Source of the DNA: Bryobacterales bacterium
Lineage (GTDB): Bacteria > Acidobacteriota > Terriglobia > Bryobacterales > Bryobacteraceae
DNA: 42,540 nt
Reading direction: 5' to 3'
Assembly: GCA_003162425.1 (NCBI GenBank)
Contig: PMOK01000096.1
Location: 8,283-50,822, forward strand
In this document: positions 1 through 8,954 of the stretch, piece after piece
How positions within the stretch are numbered: the stretch's first letter is position 1
Layout of the letters: the number at the start of each line of letters is the position of its first letter
Position numbers and translations under genes: made by a program
Notes under the pieces: model-generated
Told to the model about the DNA's origin: nothing
Seen by the model: the letters and a program-made list of their open reading frames with translations, nothing else
Databases searched by the model: none

Positions 1-102
1 CCACAAATCGTCGCAGGCTGCAATGATTTTCAGGTCTGGGAGGGGGGCTCCGGCGAGTGAGGCCCGGTTGGATGTACACTGGCTGCTGGTCCAGAAAGCA
101 AT

Positions 103-2907
103 ATGGAAATGCTGGAGCGGGTGTACCTGATCGGAGTTCTCGCGGGATTAACGGCAGTGGCGGCTCCGCTGCCGATTGTATTTGAGCCGCTGGCGGATGG
201 GAGCGGATACTGGTCGCGCGGGGACGGATATAACGTCGTAGTGACCAGGTACGGCGCGGACATTGTGCCGCGCGGGGATGGCGGCGGACTGCACGTGACA
301 TTGGAAGGCGGCCATGAACGCGCGCCGCGCGGTCTGGATCCGCTGCCCGGCCACAGCAATTATTTCATCGGCAACGATGCGTCGCGCTGGCGGAGGGAAG
401 TTCCGCACTTTGCCAAGGTGGATTGCGGTGAGGTATATCCCGGCGTTCACCTGATTTATTACGGCAATCAGCAGCGGCTGGAATACGACCTGGTGGTGCG
501 GGCGGGTACCGACCCGGCGCGTATCCGGTTGGCTTATCGAGGAGCGCGGTCGATCGAGATTGATGCTTCCGGGGAACTGGTGGTCCGCACGGCGTTCGGT
601 GAGGTGCATCAAGGCGCGCCGCAGGTTTATCAGCAGATCGGCGGCGTGCGCCAGCGGGTGAGCGGGCGTTACCGGCTGCTGGGGCGGAATCGCATCGGGT
701 TCGAGGTTGCGGCTTATGATCGGAACCGCGAACTGGTGATCGATCCGATGCTGACGCAGGTGTTGGGGTTTGGCGGAACAGCCTTGGATTCCGTCGGCGG
801 AGTGGCTATCGATGCGGCAGGAAACCGGTACCTTGCAATTACGACCAGCTCGCCGGATTTTCCCGGGCCTACGCCACCTCCCAAGGGCGTGACACAGCTT
901 TCATACGCCGGCATTGTTAAGTTGGATCCGACCGGCGCCACCATTCTCTTTGAGACCTACTTCGGAGGCACAATGGTGCTGGCTGGCTTCCAACCAGAGG
1001 GAACCGGTGCGACCGCGATCGCACTGGACTCAACGGGGAATGTTTACTTGGGCGGGTATACTGGCGAGTCAGACTTCCCGCTGGTACACCCGATCAATGC
1101 CAATCTCTGTAACACTGCCAGTTGCTACGGCGCCGGCTTCGTAGTGAAGCTGGACGCGAGCGGCTCAACAATTTTGTATTCCACTTCAACAGGTGGTTCG
1201 GCGAGCGAATTGTATGGTGGTACAGGCGTTACGGCAATCGCAGTGGACGGGGGACAGAACGTTTACGCGCTGGGGTCGACAATCGCTGGCGCCGTGCCCA
1301 TCACCCCCAATGTGCTGCAGCCGCAAGCGCCGGGTAATTGCATGACCGGGGCTCTTTGCTTGGGTGATATTTTCGTGCTCAAGCTGGCCGCGTCGGGCCA
1401 GCTCTTCTACGGCACCTATCTGGCCGGCAACATGCAAGACACTCCTACTGGCATCGCCGTGGATGCCGCCGGCGACGCTTTTATCACGGGTTCCACGCTC
1501 TCCGCGGATTTCCCGACGCAGGGGGTGCCTGGTTATCAGCCACAATTGAACGAACAAGGGTGCCCTGACCCACCTACCTGCTTCCATGCTTTCGTCGCCA
1601 AACTCAACCCTGAGGCCAGCGGTTTGCTGTACTTCACTTATTTGGAAGGGAACCTGATAGACGGAGCTAACGCAATCGCGATCGATAGTGCCGGCAACGC
1701 TTATGTCGCCGGTAACACGATTTCCACCAATTTTCCGGTGACGGTGACAACTTCGCCGCCCGGATTGTTCCTGACGGTGCTAGATCCGACAGGGACGAAA
1801 TTAGTTTTTTCAACCACCGTGGCTATCACGGGCTATGGTCAGCCCCCGTATCCAACGGCAAATCCGATGGCGGTGCTGATCGAGCGGGCGGGTGGTTTCT
1901 ACGTGTTAGGTGATCTGGGTGGCGCGCTGGCTGGTGACACGTCCGGCAATCCGGCCCCGAAGTCGCCGAACGATGCTCCTTTCACGCTGCAGTTCGACGC
2001 TTCGTTTAATTTGTTGGAGGCGCGCACTTATGGCTCAATTCCCAATTTTTTGAGCGCAGGGGTGGCCACGGATCCGGCGACGGGGAATTTGGTGCTGGCG
2101 GGAAACTTCAATGGAACGCTGCCTCCACCAGGCACGCTGACAGGGCCTGGTGGCGCGGGCGATATCGTGCTGCTGACTCTGGTCCCGACGAAGATTTCCG
2201 TTGCCCAACCCACGATCAATGCGGTGGTGAATGGCGCCAGTTTTGTTGCTGCTGGAATCGCGCCTGGCGAGATTGCGACGATTTTCGGAACCGATCTGAC
2301 GTCGAGCTTGGGAATCAACCTGACGTCGGGGTTGCCGCTTCCGAGGGCTTTTCAGAACGTCACGGTGAAGGTGAACGGCTCGGCCGCGCCATTGTTCGCG
2401 GTGGACAATGTGAACGGCCAGCAGCAGATTAACTTTCAGGTTCCTTTTGAAGTGTCTGGGACGACCGCCAATGTCGCGATAGTCAACAATATGTCGACTG
2501 GCCCAACCGTCGCGGTTCCCGTTTTGGCGGCGCATCCCGGCATCTTCAATTACAGTGCCGGTGGCTTGGTTTTCGCAGCGATTCTGCATGCTAATTTTCA
2601 ATTGGCGGATACTGCCGATCCGGCGGTTGCGGGTGAGACAGTGCTGATATATTGCACCGGCCTGGGCGCGGTTTCCTCGGCGCCGGCGGATGGTGCGGCG
2701 GGCAAAGGACAGGAGACGACGGCGAAGCCGGTGGTGATGATTGGCGGGTCGAATGCGCCGGTCAGCTTCAGCGGTCTGGCGCCGGGGTTCGTGGGGCTAT
2801 ATCAGATCAACGCTCAAGTTCCGGCCGGGCTCAAATCCGGCAATCAACCGGTGGTGATCACGATGGGAAGCACGTCCAGCAACTCGGTGCTGCTGCCGGT
2901 GCATTGA
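103..2907 (+). CDS. SBBP beta-propeller repeat protein with TIGR03437-type C-terminal domain
   Basis: Predicted exported protein of 934 residues and unknown function. The N-terminus (MEMLERVYLIG, then a hydrophobic run ending near AAPLP) resembles a signal peptide. Residues of about 25-215 match the conserved domain that precedes SBBP repeats (PLPIVFEPL, later GHSNYFIGND and VHLIYYGNQQRLEYDLVV). Next come repeated propeller units of the form 'GVAIDAAGNRYLA / GIAVDAAGDAFITGST / AIAIDSAGNAYVAGNT', each followed by an FP(x)T/V-type segment, as in SBBP repeats. The last 220 or so residues (INAVVNGASFVAAGIAPGEIATIFG through GLYQINAQVPAG) are the tail common in Solibacter surface proteins. The upstream ribosome site is weak; ATG 103 is the first start after an in-frame stop at 58-60. 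It faces the paralogue at 4184-7030 across a block of gene debris. Domain calls are by eye; no catalytic role is implied. Confidence 0.88.
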   Translation: MEMLERVYLIGVLAGLTAVAAPLPIVFEPLADGSGYWSRGDGYNVVVTRYGADIVPRGDGGGLHVTLEGGHERAPRGLDPLPGHSNYFIGNDASRWRREVPHFAKVDCGEVYPGVHLIYYGNQQRLEYDLVVRAGTDPARIRLAYRGARSIEIDASGELVVRTAFGEVHQGAPQVYQQIGGVRQRVSGRYRLLGRNRIGFEVAAYDRNRELVIDPMLTQVLGFGGTALDSVGGVAIDAAGNRYLAITTSSPDFPGPTPPPKGVTQLSYAGIVKLDPTGATILFETYFGGTMVLAGFQPEGTGATAIALDSTGNVYLGGYTGESDFPLVHPINANLCNTASCYGAGFVVKLDASGSTILYSTSTGGSASELYGGTGVTAIAVDGGQNVYALGSTIAGAVPITPNVLQPQAPGNCMTGALCLGDIFVLKLAASGQLFYGTYLAGNMQDTPTGIAVDAAGDAFITGSTLSADFPTQGVPGYQPQLNEQGCPDPPTCFHAFVAKLNPEASGLLYFTYLEGNLIDGANAIAIDSAGNAYVAGNTISTNFPVTVTTSPPGLFLTVLDPTGTKLVFSTTVAITGYGQPPYPTANPMAVLIERAGGFYVLGDLGGALAGDTSGNPAPKSPNDAPFTLQFDASFNLLEARTYGSIPNFLSAGVATDPATGNLVLAGNFNGTLPPPGTLTGPGGAGDIVLLTLVPTKISVAQPTINAVVNGASFVAAGIAPGEIATIFGTDLTSSLGINLTSGLPLPRAFQNVTVKVNGSAAPLFAVDNVNGQQQINFQVPFEVSGTTANVAIVNNMSTGPTVAVPVLAAHPGIFNYSAGGLVFAAILHANFQLADTADPAVAGETVLIYCTGLGAVSSAPADGAAGKGQETTAKPVVMIGGSNAPVSFSGLAPGFVGLYQINAQVPAGLKSGNQPVVITMGSTSSNSVLLPVH

Positions 2908-2922
2908 GTGAGCTGCTTACTC

Positions 2923-3236
2923 TACTGTTTGTTCTCGGGTAGCACCAGCGGATGAGCGGCTCGGAAAACGTGCCGTGACCGGCGGTGATGAGATCTTCGA
3001 GGCTGAGTTTTTGGAATTCGAATGAAACGGAGCCGTCGGCGGAGACGGTGCCGATCATGTAGCCGTGGACGTCGGTTTGGGCTTTTTGCGCGGGGCCGGC
3101 TTCGGAAGGGATGCGGTAGGGGACGGCGCCGGCGGTTCCGACAATCCAGCCGGGAAGCACTTTATTTTTCCAATCGGCAGTTTGGTAAACGTCTTCCATG
3201 AAAAAATGCGAATGGCTGGCGAGAATGTAGACGCGC
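2923..3236 (-). pseudogene. 3' remnant of a metallophosphoesterase gene (debris piece A)
   Basis: This stretch, beginning about 15 bases after the SBBP stop codon, is nearly identical to the last 310 or so bases of the intact phosphatase gene at 12737-13801. It encodes the same C-terminal protein from VYILASHSHFF through LSLEDLITAGHG. It lacks the metal-binding N-terminal two thirds. One base is missing near the original stop (GTTTGTTCTCGGG here, GTTTGTTTTCGTGG in the intact gene), which shifts the last codons. Scattered substitutions (for example Q-K-A for Q-K-S, V-H-G for V-Y-G) show it is an old or paralogous copy. Homology stops abruptly at 3236, where piece B begins. It has no start of its own and is not expected to make protein. 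Confidence 0.85.
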
Positions 3237-3538
3237 CGGCGATACCGAACGCCTTTCAGACCGCCAGGAACAGCAGCTCCCCGGTCCAGGCGCAGTAGAT
3301 CATTTCATTCGAAGCCGGCGTCCAGGAGAACAGCGAGTGGCCCACACGCAGTGGGCCGTGCTCCACCATCTGGGAACCGTAGATCATGTGCCAGAAGATG
3401 TCGCCATCCTCAATCGGTTGAGCAAACCGTACGACCGACAATTAGCAACAGGAGAACGGCGAATAGTATCGCCACCCAGGAACGTGCGAGTTTGGAACGA
3501 AAGGTAGCGTCAACGGATTCTGGAACAGCGGCCGTCAT
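3237..3538 (-). pseudogene. 5' remnant of the GT-C-like membrane protein gene (debris piece B, part 1)
   Basis: This matches the first 315 or so bases of the intact gene at 7065-8954, including its ATG and the ATGA overlap with the PEP-CTERM gene upstream. It encodes the start MTAAVPESV, the first membrane segment, and then the loop PIEDGDIFWHMIYGSQMVEHG. An extra base in the ACGACCGACAAT stretch (ACGCCGACAAT in the intact gene) puts the loop out of frame with the start codon, so the copy is broken. The piece ends at 3237, where it is joined to the phosphatase remnant with at most one shared base. Everything beyond the first 100 or so codons is absent. Confidence 0.85.
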
Positions 3539-3884
3539 GGCTGTGAGAATCCGAATCGCCTGCGGCGCCACCACAGGATCGCGATCAGGCCGAGTAATAG
3601 AAGTGGCGCCAATGAGGGTTCTGGAACGCTGGCGCCCGCTGTTGTGCCGGAAATATCGTAAGTCTGAGTAGTCAGATAAGTGCTGGTGGTGATCGCGTTG
3701 CGGTCGGTGGCGTAGAAGATTTCACTGTTGATGTGAACATCGAGCTGTCCGGACAGGATCTGGAACAGGTCTCCGATGTTATCGCCCACGGCGATGTAGT
3801 TCGGCCCAAACCTTTCCATGGATGTGATTTCAACGGCTCCCGTCGCGCTTGTTCCAGTAGTGACGTCAGTGAGTTGGGTGCCCA
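3535..3884 (-). pseudogene. 3' remnant of a PEP-CTERM protein gene (debris piece B, part 2)
   Basis: The reading frame is open and encodes about 116 C-terminal residues of a PEP-CTERM protein, from VGTQLTDVTTGTSATGAVEI-like sequence to the sorting signal VPEPSLAPLLLLGLIAI followed by WWRRRR. It matches both units of the intact double gene at 8951-10978, most closely the last one (shared ending RRFGFSQP). It differs at several positions, for example MERFGPNYIAVGDNIGDLF against LESFGPNYVAVGDNISDLF and PEPSLAP against PEPTFLP. That divergence suggests a third paralogue rather than a fresh copy. The stop codon overlaps the ATG of the next remnant exactly as in the intact pair. The signal peptide and the first two thirds are missing; homology ends abruptly at about 3884. 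Confidence 0.83.
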
Positions 3885-4159
3885 AGAGCTACAAGGAAGG
3901 CCAGAGCTATCTGACGCCCATCGTCATGCTGGCCGCATTTCCCGCCGTGGTGGGCGTGCTGCCCGGCCTGGAGCTGACGCCGGCACTGGCGTTGATCCCG
4001 ATCTTTAATGTGTGCCAGATCATCAAGGAGATCTTCCTGGGCGAATTCTCGCGCGTAGCTTACGCCGTCGCATTCGTCGCGAATCTAGCCTACGCCGCCA
4101 TCGGCTACTTCGTGGCGACGGGGATTTTCAAAAGTGAAAGCGTTCTATTCCGCGTTTGA
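3885..4159 (+). pseudogene. 3' remnant of an ABC-2/NatB-type permease gene (debris piece C)
   Basis: On the plus strand an open frame encodes about 90 residues from KSYKEGQSYLTPIVML to a natural-looking end FKSESVLFRV. The order of features is typical of the last two membrane segments of NatB/ABC-2 family permeases: QSYLTP, a hydrophobic helix, P-G-L-E-L-T-P, then FNVCQIIKEIFLGE, another helix, and a short charged tail. The frame runs on upstream, antisense to the PEP-CTERM remnant, but that part does not resemble a permease, so the gene is truncated at about 3885. No intact copy is in the window and no ABC ATPase is nearby. It lies tail to tail with the SBBP gene that ends at 4184. Confidence 0.72.
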
Positions 4160-4183
4160 TTATTTGCGTTTATTCGCGACCTA

Positions 4184-7030
4184 TTACTGATGTACGGCGG
4201 TATAAAGCGTCTGGGTGCCAGCCACTCCACCCAACTTGAAGCTCAGCGGCACCAGATCGTTGTTCGGGATCGCGGGAACCACGACGTCGAACTGATACAC
4301 TCCCACCAAGCCCGGCGATAACCCGAAGTAGGCTAACTGCGCCGGTTTGTCGCCAAACATAACCTCCAACGGCAGCGTGAGCTGGTTGTTTTGCGTGACC
4401 AACTGACCGCCCGGAATGTCCGGCGTCACCGGCCCGAATCCGTTGCCGTACATGACAATCGTCTCTCCAGGCTTGGCTGGACGCGAAGGAAGGCCCGCGA
4501 TCGCCCCGGCCGGAAGAACGTACGTTACATTATCCGAAAGAAAAGCCACCACGTATTGTTTCCCGCCGACCTGGAATGATGCTGGCGCCAGCAGTCCCGG
4601 TTCGGTAGCGTTCACCGTGACGTTGAACGGCGCACTGGTTCCAAGCTTGTTCGTCACCGTGATCTGCTGCGGGCCCGTGGGAATGTTGGAGGGCAACTGC
4701 ACATTCACTTGGCCCGGATTAGCCACGATGTAATTAACGAATGCGTTTTGACCGGCGATGCTAACCTCGACGCCATCGAGCGACGTCGGCGCTTGATTGC
4801 CGGTGAAATCGGCCTTAGTCCACCCGCGTGTGTCGGGCGCGAGATTCAATCCGTAGATCTCGATAAAAGACCCCGGCGCGACAGCCGCGAAGCCGCCGAA
4901 CGAAGTTGCACTCACTACGCTGCCAATGGTCGGGACCACTGGCGGCGGCGCCGCTTGTGGCGCCGGATCCACCAGCAGGATGACGTCATACCTGCTGCTG
5001 CTGACCTCTAATCCGCTAGCGGCGAAAATTATCTGTGTACTTGAGCCCATGGCCACCGAGCCATCGGGAGCCGCGGCAGCGGCCGTGTATGCGGCCGAGA
5101 AAGCCGCGGGCGCGTAGGTGTTGATCACCTTCTGGAAGAGCGGATCCACTTCGATGTAGACGCCTCCTATTCTGTTTTTCACCAATGGGAAACCTACAAA
5201 GTCGTTCGTCGCACCGCCCACAATTCCAATCACGCCCGGGGCGCGAACAAGGATCGCGTTCGCGTTGGCTGCGGTGGTGCCTCCCAGGTACGAGCAGGCC
5301 AGCACGGTGCTCGCCGAGTTGTCGAGAGCGGCCACGAACGCATTGCTGCTCGCAATGAACGTGGGGCCGAGCACTCCCGCCGTGACCGGCAAATCCGGGG
5401 AACTGGTATTGCCGACAATATAAATGTTGCCTGCATCGTCCAGAGCCAGTCCGTTGATGAAATCGCTCTTTGAACCTCCGAAATAGGTAGAGAAAACGAA
5501 GGCCGCGCCGGATGGGTTCAGTTTGGAAACGAAGCCGTTAGCGCAGTTCGTGCACCCATTGCTTCCAAGCCGGGTGGGCTGAACCACGTTGCCCACGATG
5601 GGAAAGTCTGAGGGGCCGATCGTGGCCACCTCTCCGGCAGCATATGCATTGCCTTGGCTGTCAACCGCGATTGATGTTGGTATGGCCTCCTGACTTCCGC
5701 CGTAAATAGCGACATAGTCGAAAGTACCACCATCCGGACTCAGCTTGGCGACCCACACCGAATTCTGGTAAATTCCCGTTGATCCGCTTACAACTAGTTT
5801 CGGACCGAGATGGATTGCGCCGGGAGTGACGGGGAAGTCAGGCGACGTCGCGCTCCCGGTGGCGTATGCTGCGCCAGTTCCATCGATGCTGATAGCAGTC
5901 CCCCCGTCGACACCTTCTCCACCCAGAAACGTGCTGTATACCAGCGCGTCGCCTTTGGGATCCAGCTTCAGAATGAATGCGCTGCTGGGTTGAGCTACCC
6001 TTTTGTTGCCGTAGTTGGCCTGGGCGGCATGCACCGTAGGGAAGTTGCTCGAAGTGGTGGTTCCCACCACATAGGCACTTCCCGCGCCATCCACCTGAAT
6101 ACCGTATCCCCAGTCGGTTTGGTTTCCTCCGATGATCGCCGAATAATAAACCGTCTGGAGGTCCGCGCTGAGCTTGGTGACGAACACATGGAATGCGGGC
6201 TCGCCGGGCGTGCCGAAAAGTTGGGTCTTGGGAAAGTCTTGGGAGGCGGTGTATCCGGTGACGTAAACATAGCCGGCGCTATCTCTCGCGATGGACCCGA
6301 AGCGGTCGTCGGTCGAGCCCACCAGGAATTGGAACACGACGGGGTCGATGATGAGCGTGCGGGTGTGATCGTAATCGCCAAGGCCGAAGCGTATGATGTT
6401 GCCCTTACCGAGCGTCATCCGGCCCGCAACCTCTCTGCGGCCGGATTCAAGCTCCTGGTAGATGCGCGGGCGAGGTTGGCGGATCTCACCCGACGATGTG
6501 TGAAGTACGACTCCTCCGTCCCCGTCGGATTCAATGGACTGCGCGCCCTCGAAACGCACGCCGATCTTCGATGGATCGGCGCCTGGAGCGACTACGAAAT
6601 CGTACTCGAAGCGGTTGCTCGTGGCGCTCTTGAACACCAAGTCGATACCCTTGTAGACTTGGCGATATTGGACGCGGCCGGATTGTGGAATGCCGGTGTG
6701 CCACTTGGCCGCATCGTTGCTCAGGAAGTAGTTGCTGGTGCCGGGCTGTGGATCGAGCGCCTCGATCGCTCTGGCGCGCTGGGAGCCGGCCAGGCGCATG
6801 CGCAGCTCGGAGGACGGCAGGCGGAGCACGGCGCCGTCGTCCCGCAGAAGTAAGCTGTAGCCGCTTCCACGGGCGAGGAAACGCACCCCAGGATCAGTTT
6901 GACCGCGATTGGCCTCGAAGACCAGAGGTAACTGCATGCCTCGCAAACCGGGATCGGGTTTCGGTGCTGCGGTTGCAATCGCACAGGCCAAGCTCGCGAA
7001 TAGTGTGCACCGGAAATATCGAAGAGCCAT
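4184..7030 (-). CDS. SBBP beta-propeller repeat protein with TIGR03437-type C-terminal domain
   Basis: Predicted exported protein of about 948 residues and unknown function, a paralogue of the protein at 103-2907. I place the start at ATG 7030, because an AAGGAG ribosome site lies eight bases upstream; the GTG at 7039 falls almost on top of that site. The N-terminus (MALRYFRCTLFASLACAIATAAP) is a clear signal peptide. The pre-propeller domain follows (LPLVFEANRGQTDPGVRFLA, GTSNYFLSNDAAKW). Next come about seven propeller units with 'SIAVDSQGNAYAAGE / GLALDDAGNIYIVGNTSSPDLP' motifs. The C-terminal domain runs from IGSVVSATSFGGFAAVAPGS to GLVGVYQFDVVVP. It is the third gene of a same-strand set with the membrane protein (34-base gap) and the PEP-CTERM protein, so it is probably co-transcribed with them. 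Confidence 0.9.
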   Translation of the reverse strand: MALRYFRCTLFASLACAIATAAPKPDPGLRGMQLPLVFEANRGQTDPGVRFLARGSGYSLLLRDDGAVLRLPSSELRMRLAGSQRARAIEALDPQPGTSNYFLSNDAAKWHTGIPQSGRVQYRQVYKGIDLVFKSATSNRFEYDFVVAPGADPSKIGVRFEGAQSIESDGDGGVVLHTSSGEIRQPRPRIYQELESGRREVAGRMTLGKGNIIRFGLGDYDHTRTLIIDPVVFQFLVGSTDDRFGSIARDSAGYVYVTGYTASQDFPKTQLFGTPGEPAFHVFVTKLSADLQTVYYSAIIGGNQTDWGYGIQVDGAGSAYVVGTTTSSNFPTVHAAQANYGNKRVAQPSSAFILKLDPKGDALVYSTFLGGEGVDGGTAISIDGTGAAYATGSATSPDFPVTPGAIHLGPKLVVSGSTGIYQNSVWVAKLSPDGGTFDYVAIYGGSQEAIPTSIAVDSQGNAYAAGEVATIGPSDFPIVGNVVQPTRLGSNGCTNCANGFVSKLNPSGAAFVFSTYFGGSKSDFINGLALDDAGNIYIVGNTSSPDLPVTAGVLGPTFIASSNAFVAALDNSASTVLACSYLGGTTAANANAILVRAPGVIGIVGGATNDFVGFPLVKNRIGGVYIEVDPLFQKVINTYAPAAFSAAYTAAAAAPDGSVAMGSSTQIIFAASGLEVSSSRYDVILLVDPAPQAAPPPVVPTIGSVVSATSFGGFAAVAPGSFIEIYGLNLAPDTRGWTKADFTGNQAPTSLDGVEVSIAGQNAFVNYIVANPGQVNVQLPSNIPTGPQQITVTNKLGTSAPFNVTVNATEPGLLAPASFQVGGKQYVVAFLSDNVTYVLPAGAIAGLPSRPAKPGETIVMYGNGFGPVTPDIPGGQLVTQNNQLTLPLEVMFGDKPAQLAYFGLSPGLVGVYQFDVVVPAIPNNDLVPLSFKLGGVAGTQTLYTAVHQ

Positions 7031-7064
7031 TGGATTCACTCCTTCATGAATAACGTGCTTAGTC

Positions 7065-8954
7065 CTACATCGTCAGTCGCGATAAGCCCGCGCGAAGAGT
7101 CGTGGCACGCGGATCGCCTGGGCCGACTTTCAGCAGCGCGCGCAACAACAGAAGGACCGTATTGTCCTGTCCCTCGAAAGCGTGATGGCGAAATGACGAC
7201 TCAAAGCAATCCCAGGCGCGCGAGTAGTCGCCCGCGCGCAGCGCCTCGTGACCCGCGCGATAACTGACCATTCGTTCCAGGTCAGCCGAGTCCACCTGGC
7301 GGCGTAGCGGCCCCTGCATCTGATCCAGCAGACTCCAGGCGGTGCCGTAGTCACCCACCGCGGTGGCGAAATCGAAGATCCGCGCTCCGTCTCTCCCGTT
7401 CCGCAGGTGCCGAAGACTGGCTGCCGCCTCCGCTCGTCCCCTGGACTCATCTTTATGCACGAAGACTGCGGCCGCCGGACCGTAGAACGCAGGCCGCCAA
7501 TTGGGCATCTTCAGGAAGGAGCGCCAGACACCGTCCTCTTGAAAGTCGACCAGGGCGACATCGCCGGGGTGGCGGTTGAGGAACGCCTGAAACTCTTTGG
7601 GATCCTGGGTTCGCGTGAATTGCTTCAGCTCATCGAACCATGCCACGTACGGGAAGCTGCGAGCATCCACCATCACCTTGTAGCGGGGAAACAGTCTCCA
7701 CATCAGATACCCGCCGGCGTTGTAAGTGTTGTAAATGCGAGGACCATAATTCCCGCGCGCCAGAAACTCCGCTTCGTCCACAGGCTGCGAGTACGCAATG
7801 CCGAAGCCCATCCAGGCTCCCGATTCCGGCCTGTGGACAGCCTGCTCAATCGAGCGCCCGCCGAAGAATAGGAAAAGAATAGAGGCGAGCGCTGGGATCA
7901 GCCGGGGCCACCGAGCATCGCGGACCAGGTAGAGGAACCCGTATCCGAAGATGGCAGGCAGCAGAAACGTGGAGCGCACATAAAGCAAATAGAGAGGCGT
8001 GTATGCCAGGAACAGCAAGGCCACGACAACCCATCCACGGCGTCGCAGCGCGCAGGCCGCAAGGATGCATAAGGTCATCCAGACCAGAAATTCCGGCAAA
8101 TGGAGATACGCGCCGGCGGCCCCGATGGTGGGTTGGTACGCGTTATTCCAGGCAATGTCGGGACGGTCCGTCAATCCCAGCGGGGAGTGGAGAAGCTGCA
8201 GCGGATAACGCAGGCCATAAGGATTCACCGCCGTGGCAAGCCCGCACAGCGCCGATCCGATCGCCATGTGCCATGCTTCCCGCTTGGGCAGAATAAAAAA
8301 TGCAGCGATCGTGGCAATCAAGATGAGTGGCGCGGCGAGAATGAAGGCGCCGTGGGTGTTGACCCAGACCAGCACGATGCACGGCATGGCGTAGATCCAC
8401 GGCAGGAGATTTTGTCCCCGCTCCCGCGCGTTCAACAGGTTGAACCAGCAGAAGACCAGCGCGTTCCAAAGTACCAGCGAAAGCATCTCCGGCTTAGGGA
8501 GCGTGGCTACAACACTCGCCAGGATGGTGACCAGCAGCACCACCCACGTTTCCGGCCGCGCGAGCAATCCGCGGCGGCGAGCGTAGAGTGCCAGCAGCGC
8601 GAGCACGCCCAGAACAGCCGCGTATCGAAGCGCGAATAGTCCGGCGATACCGAACGCCTTCCAGACCGCCAGGAACAGCAGCTCTCCGGTCCAGGCGCAG
8701 TAGATCATTTCATTCGAAGCCGGCGTCCAGGAGAACAGCGAGTGGTCCACACGCAGTGAGCCGTGCTCCACCATCTGGGAACCGTAGATCATGTGCCAGA
8801 AGATGTCGCCATCCTCAATCGGTTGAGCAAACCGTACGCCGACAATCAGCAACAGGAGAACGGCGAACAGGATCGCCGGCCACCAACGCGCGCGTTTGGA
8901 GATTGTGGCGCGAGATGTATTGGCCGCAACGGACTCAGGAACAGCGGCCGTCAT
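7065..8954 (-). CDS. Polytopic membrane protein, GT-C glycosyltransferase-like, with soluble C-terminal region
   Basis: About 629 residues. The start is ATG 8954, whose ATGA overlaps the stop of the PEP-CTERM gene upstream and implies translational coupling. A first membrane helix (AILFAVLLLLIVGV) is followed by an outward loop with the acidic motif PIEDGDIFWHMIYG, then about ten more hydrophobic helices up to residue 350 or so. An acidic motif in the first outside loop is where GT-C enzymes of the PMT/GT39 type keep their catalytic acids. The C-terminal part has the block YNTYNAGGYLMWRLFPRYKVMVDARSFPY, which recurs in large bacterial membrane proteins annotated as hypothetical or GT39-like, and then an alpha-helical tail. 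I infer glycan transfer to an exported partner but cannot prove it. A degenerate 5' copy of this gene lies at 3237-3538. Confidence 0.75.
   Translation of the reverse strand: MTAAVPESVAANTSRATISKRARWWPAILFAVLLLLIVGVRFAQPIEDGDIFWHMIYGSQMVEHGSLRVDHSLFSWTPASNEMIYCAWTGELLFLAVWKAFGIAGLFALRYAAVLGVLALLALYARRRGLLARPETWVVLLVTILASVVATLPKPEMLSLVLWNALVFCWFNLLNARERGQNLLPWIYAMPCIVLVWVNTHGAFILAAPLILIATIAAFFILPKREAWHMAIGSALCGLATAVNPYGLRYPLQLLHSPLGLTDRPDIAWNNAYQPTIGAAGAYLHLPEFLVWMTLCILAACALRRRGWVVVALLFLAYTPLYLLYVRSTFLLPAIFGYGFLYLVRDARWPRLIPALASILFLFFGGRSIEQAVHRPESGAWMGFGIAYSQPVDEAEFLARGNYGPRIYNTYNAGGYLMWRLFPRYKVMVDARSFPYVAWFDELKQFTRTQDPKEFQAFLNRHPGDVALVDFQEDGVWRSFLKMPNWRPAFYGPAAAVFVHKDESRGRAEAAASLRHLRNGRDGARIFDFATAVGDYGTAWSLLDQMQGPLRRQVDSADLERMVSYRAGHEALRAGDYSRAWDCFESSFRHHAFEGQDNTVLLLLRALLKVGPGDPRATTLRAGLSRLTM

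Noticed and set aside
1..60. Possible C-terminal tail of an upstream gene (open frame to TGA at 58-60)
   Set aside because: Only 19 codons are visible, with no recognisable motif; other frames are equally open, so it cannot be supported.
3818..4159. A 113-codon plus-strand gene as an intact small membrane protein
   Set aside because: Its first 22 or so codons are antisense to the PEP-CTERM remnant; only the rest resembles a permease C-terminus, so it is a truncated gene.
5810..6853. Plus-strand open frame of about 347 codons inside the second SBBP gene
   Set aside because: Antisense to clear SBBP domains; no start signal and no recognisable domain.
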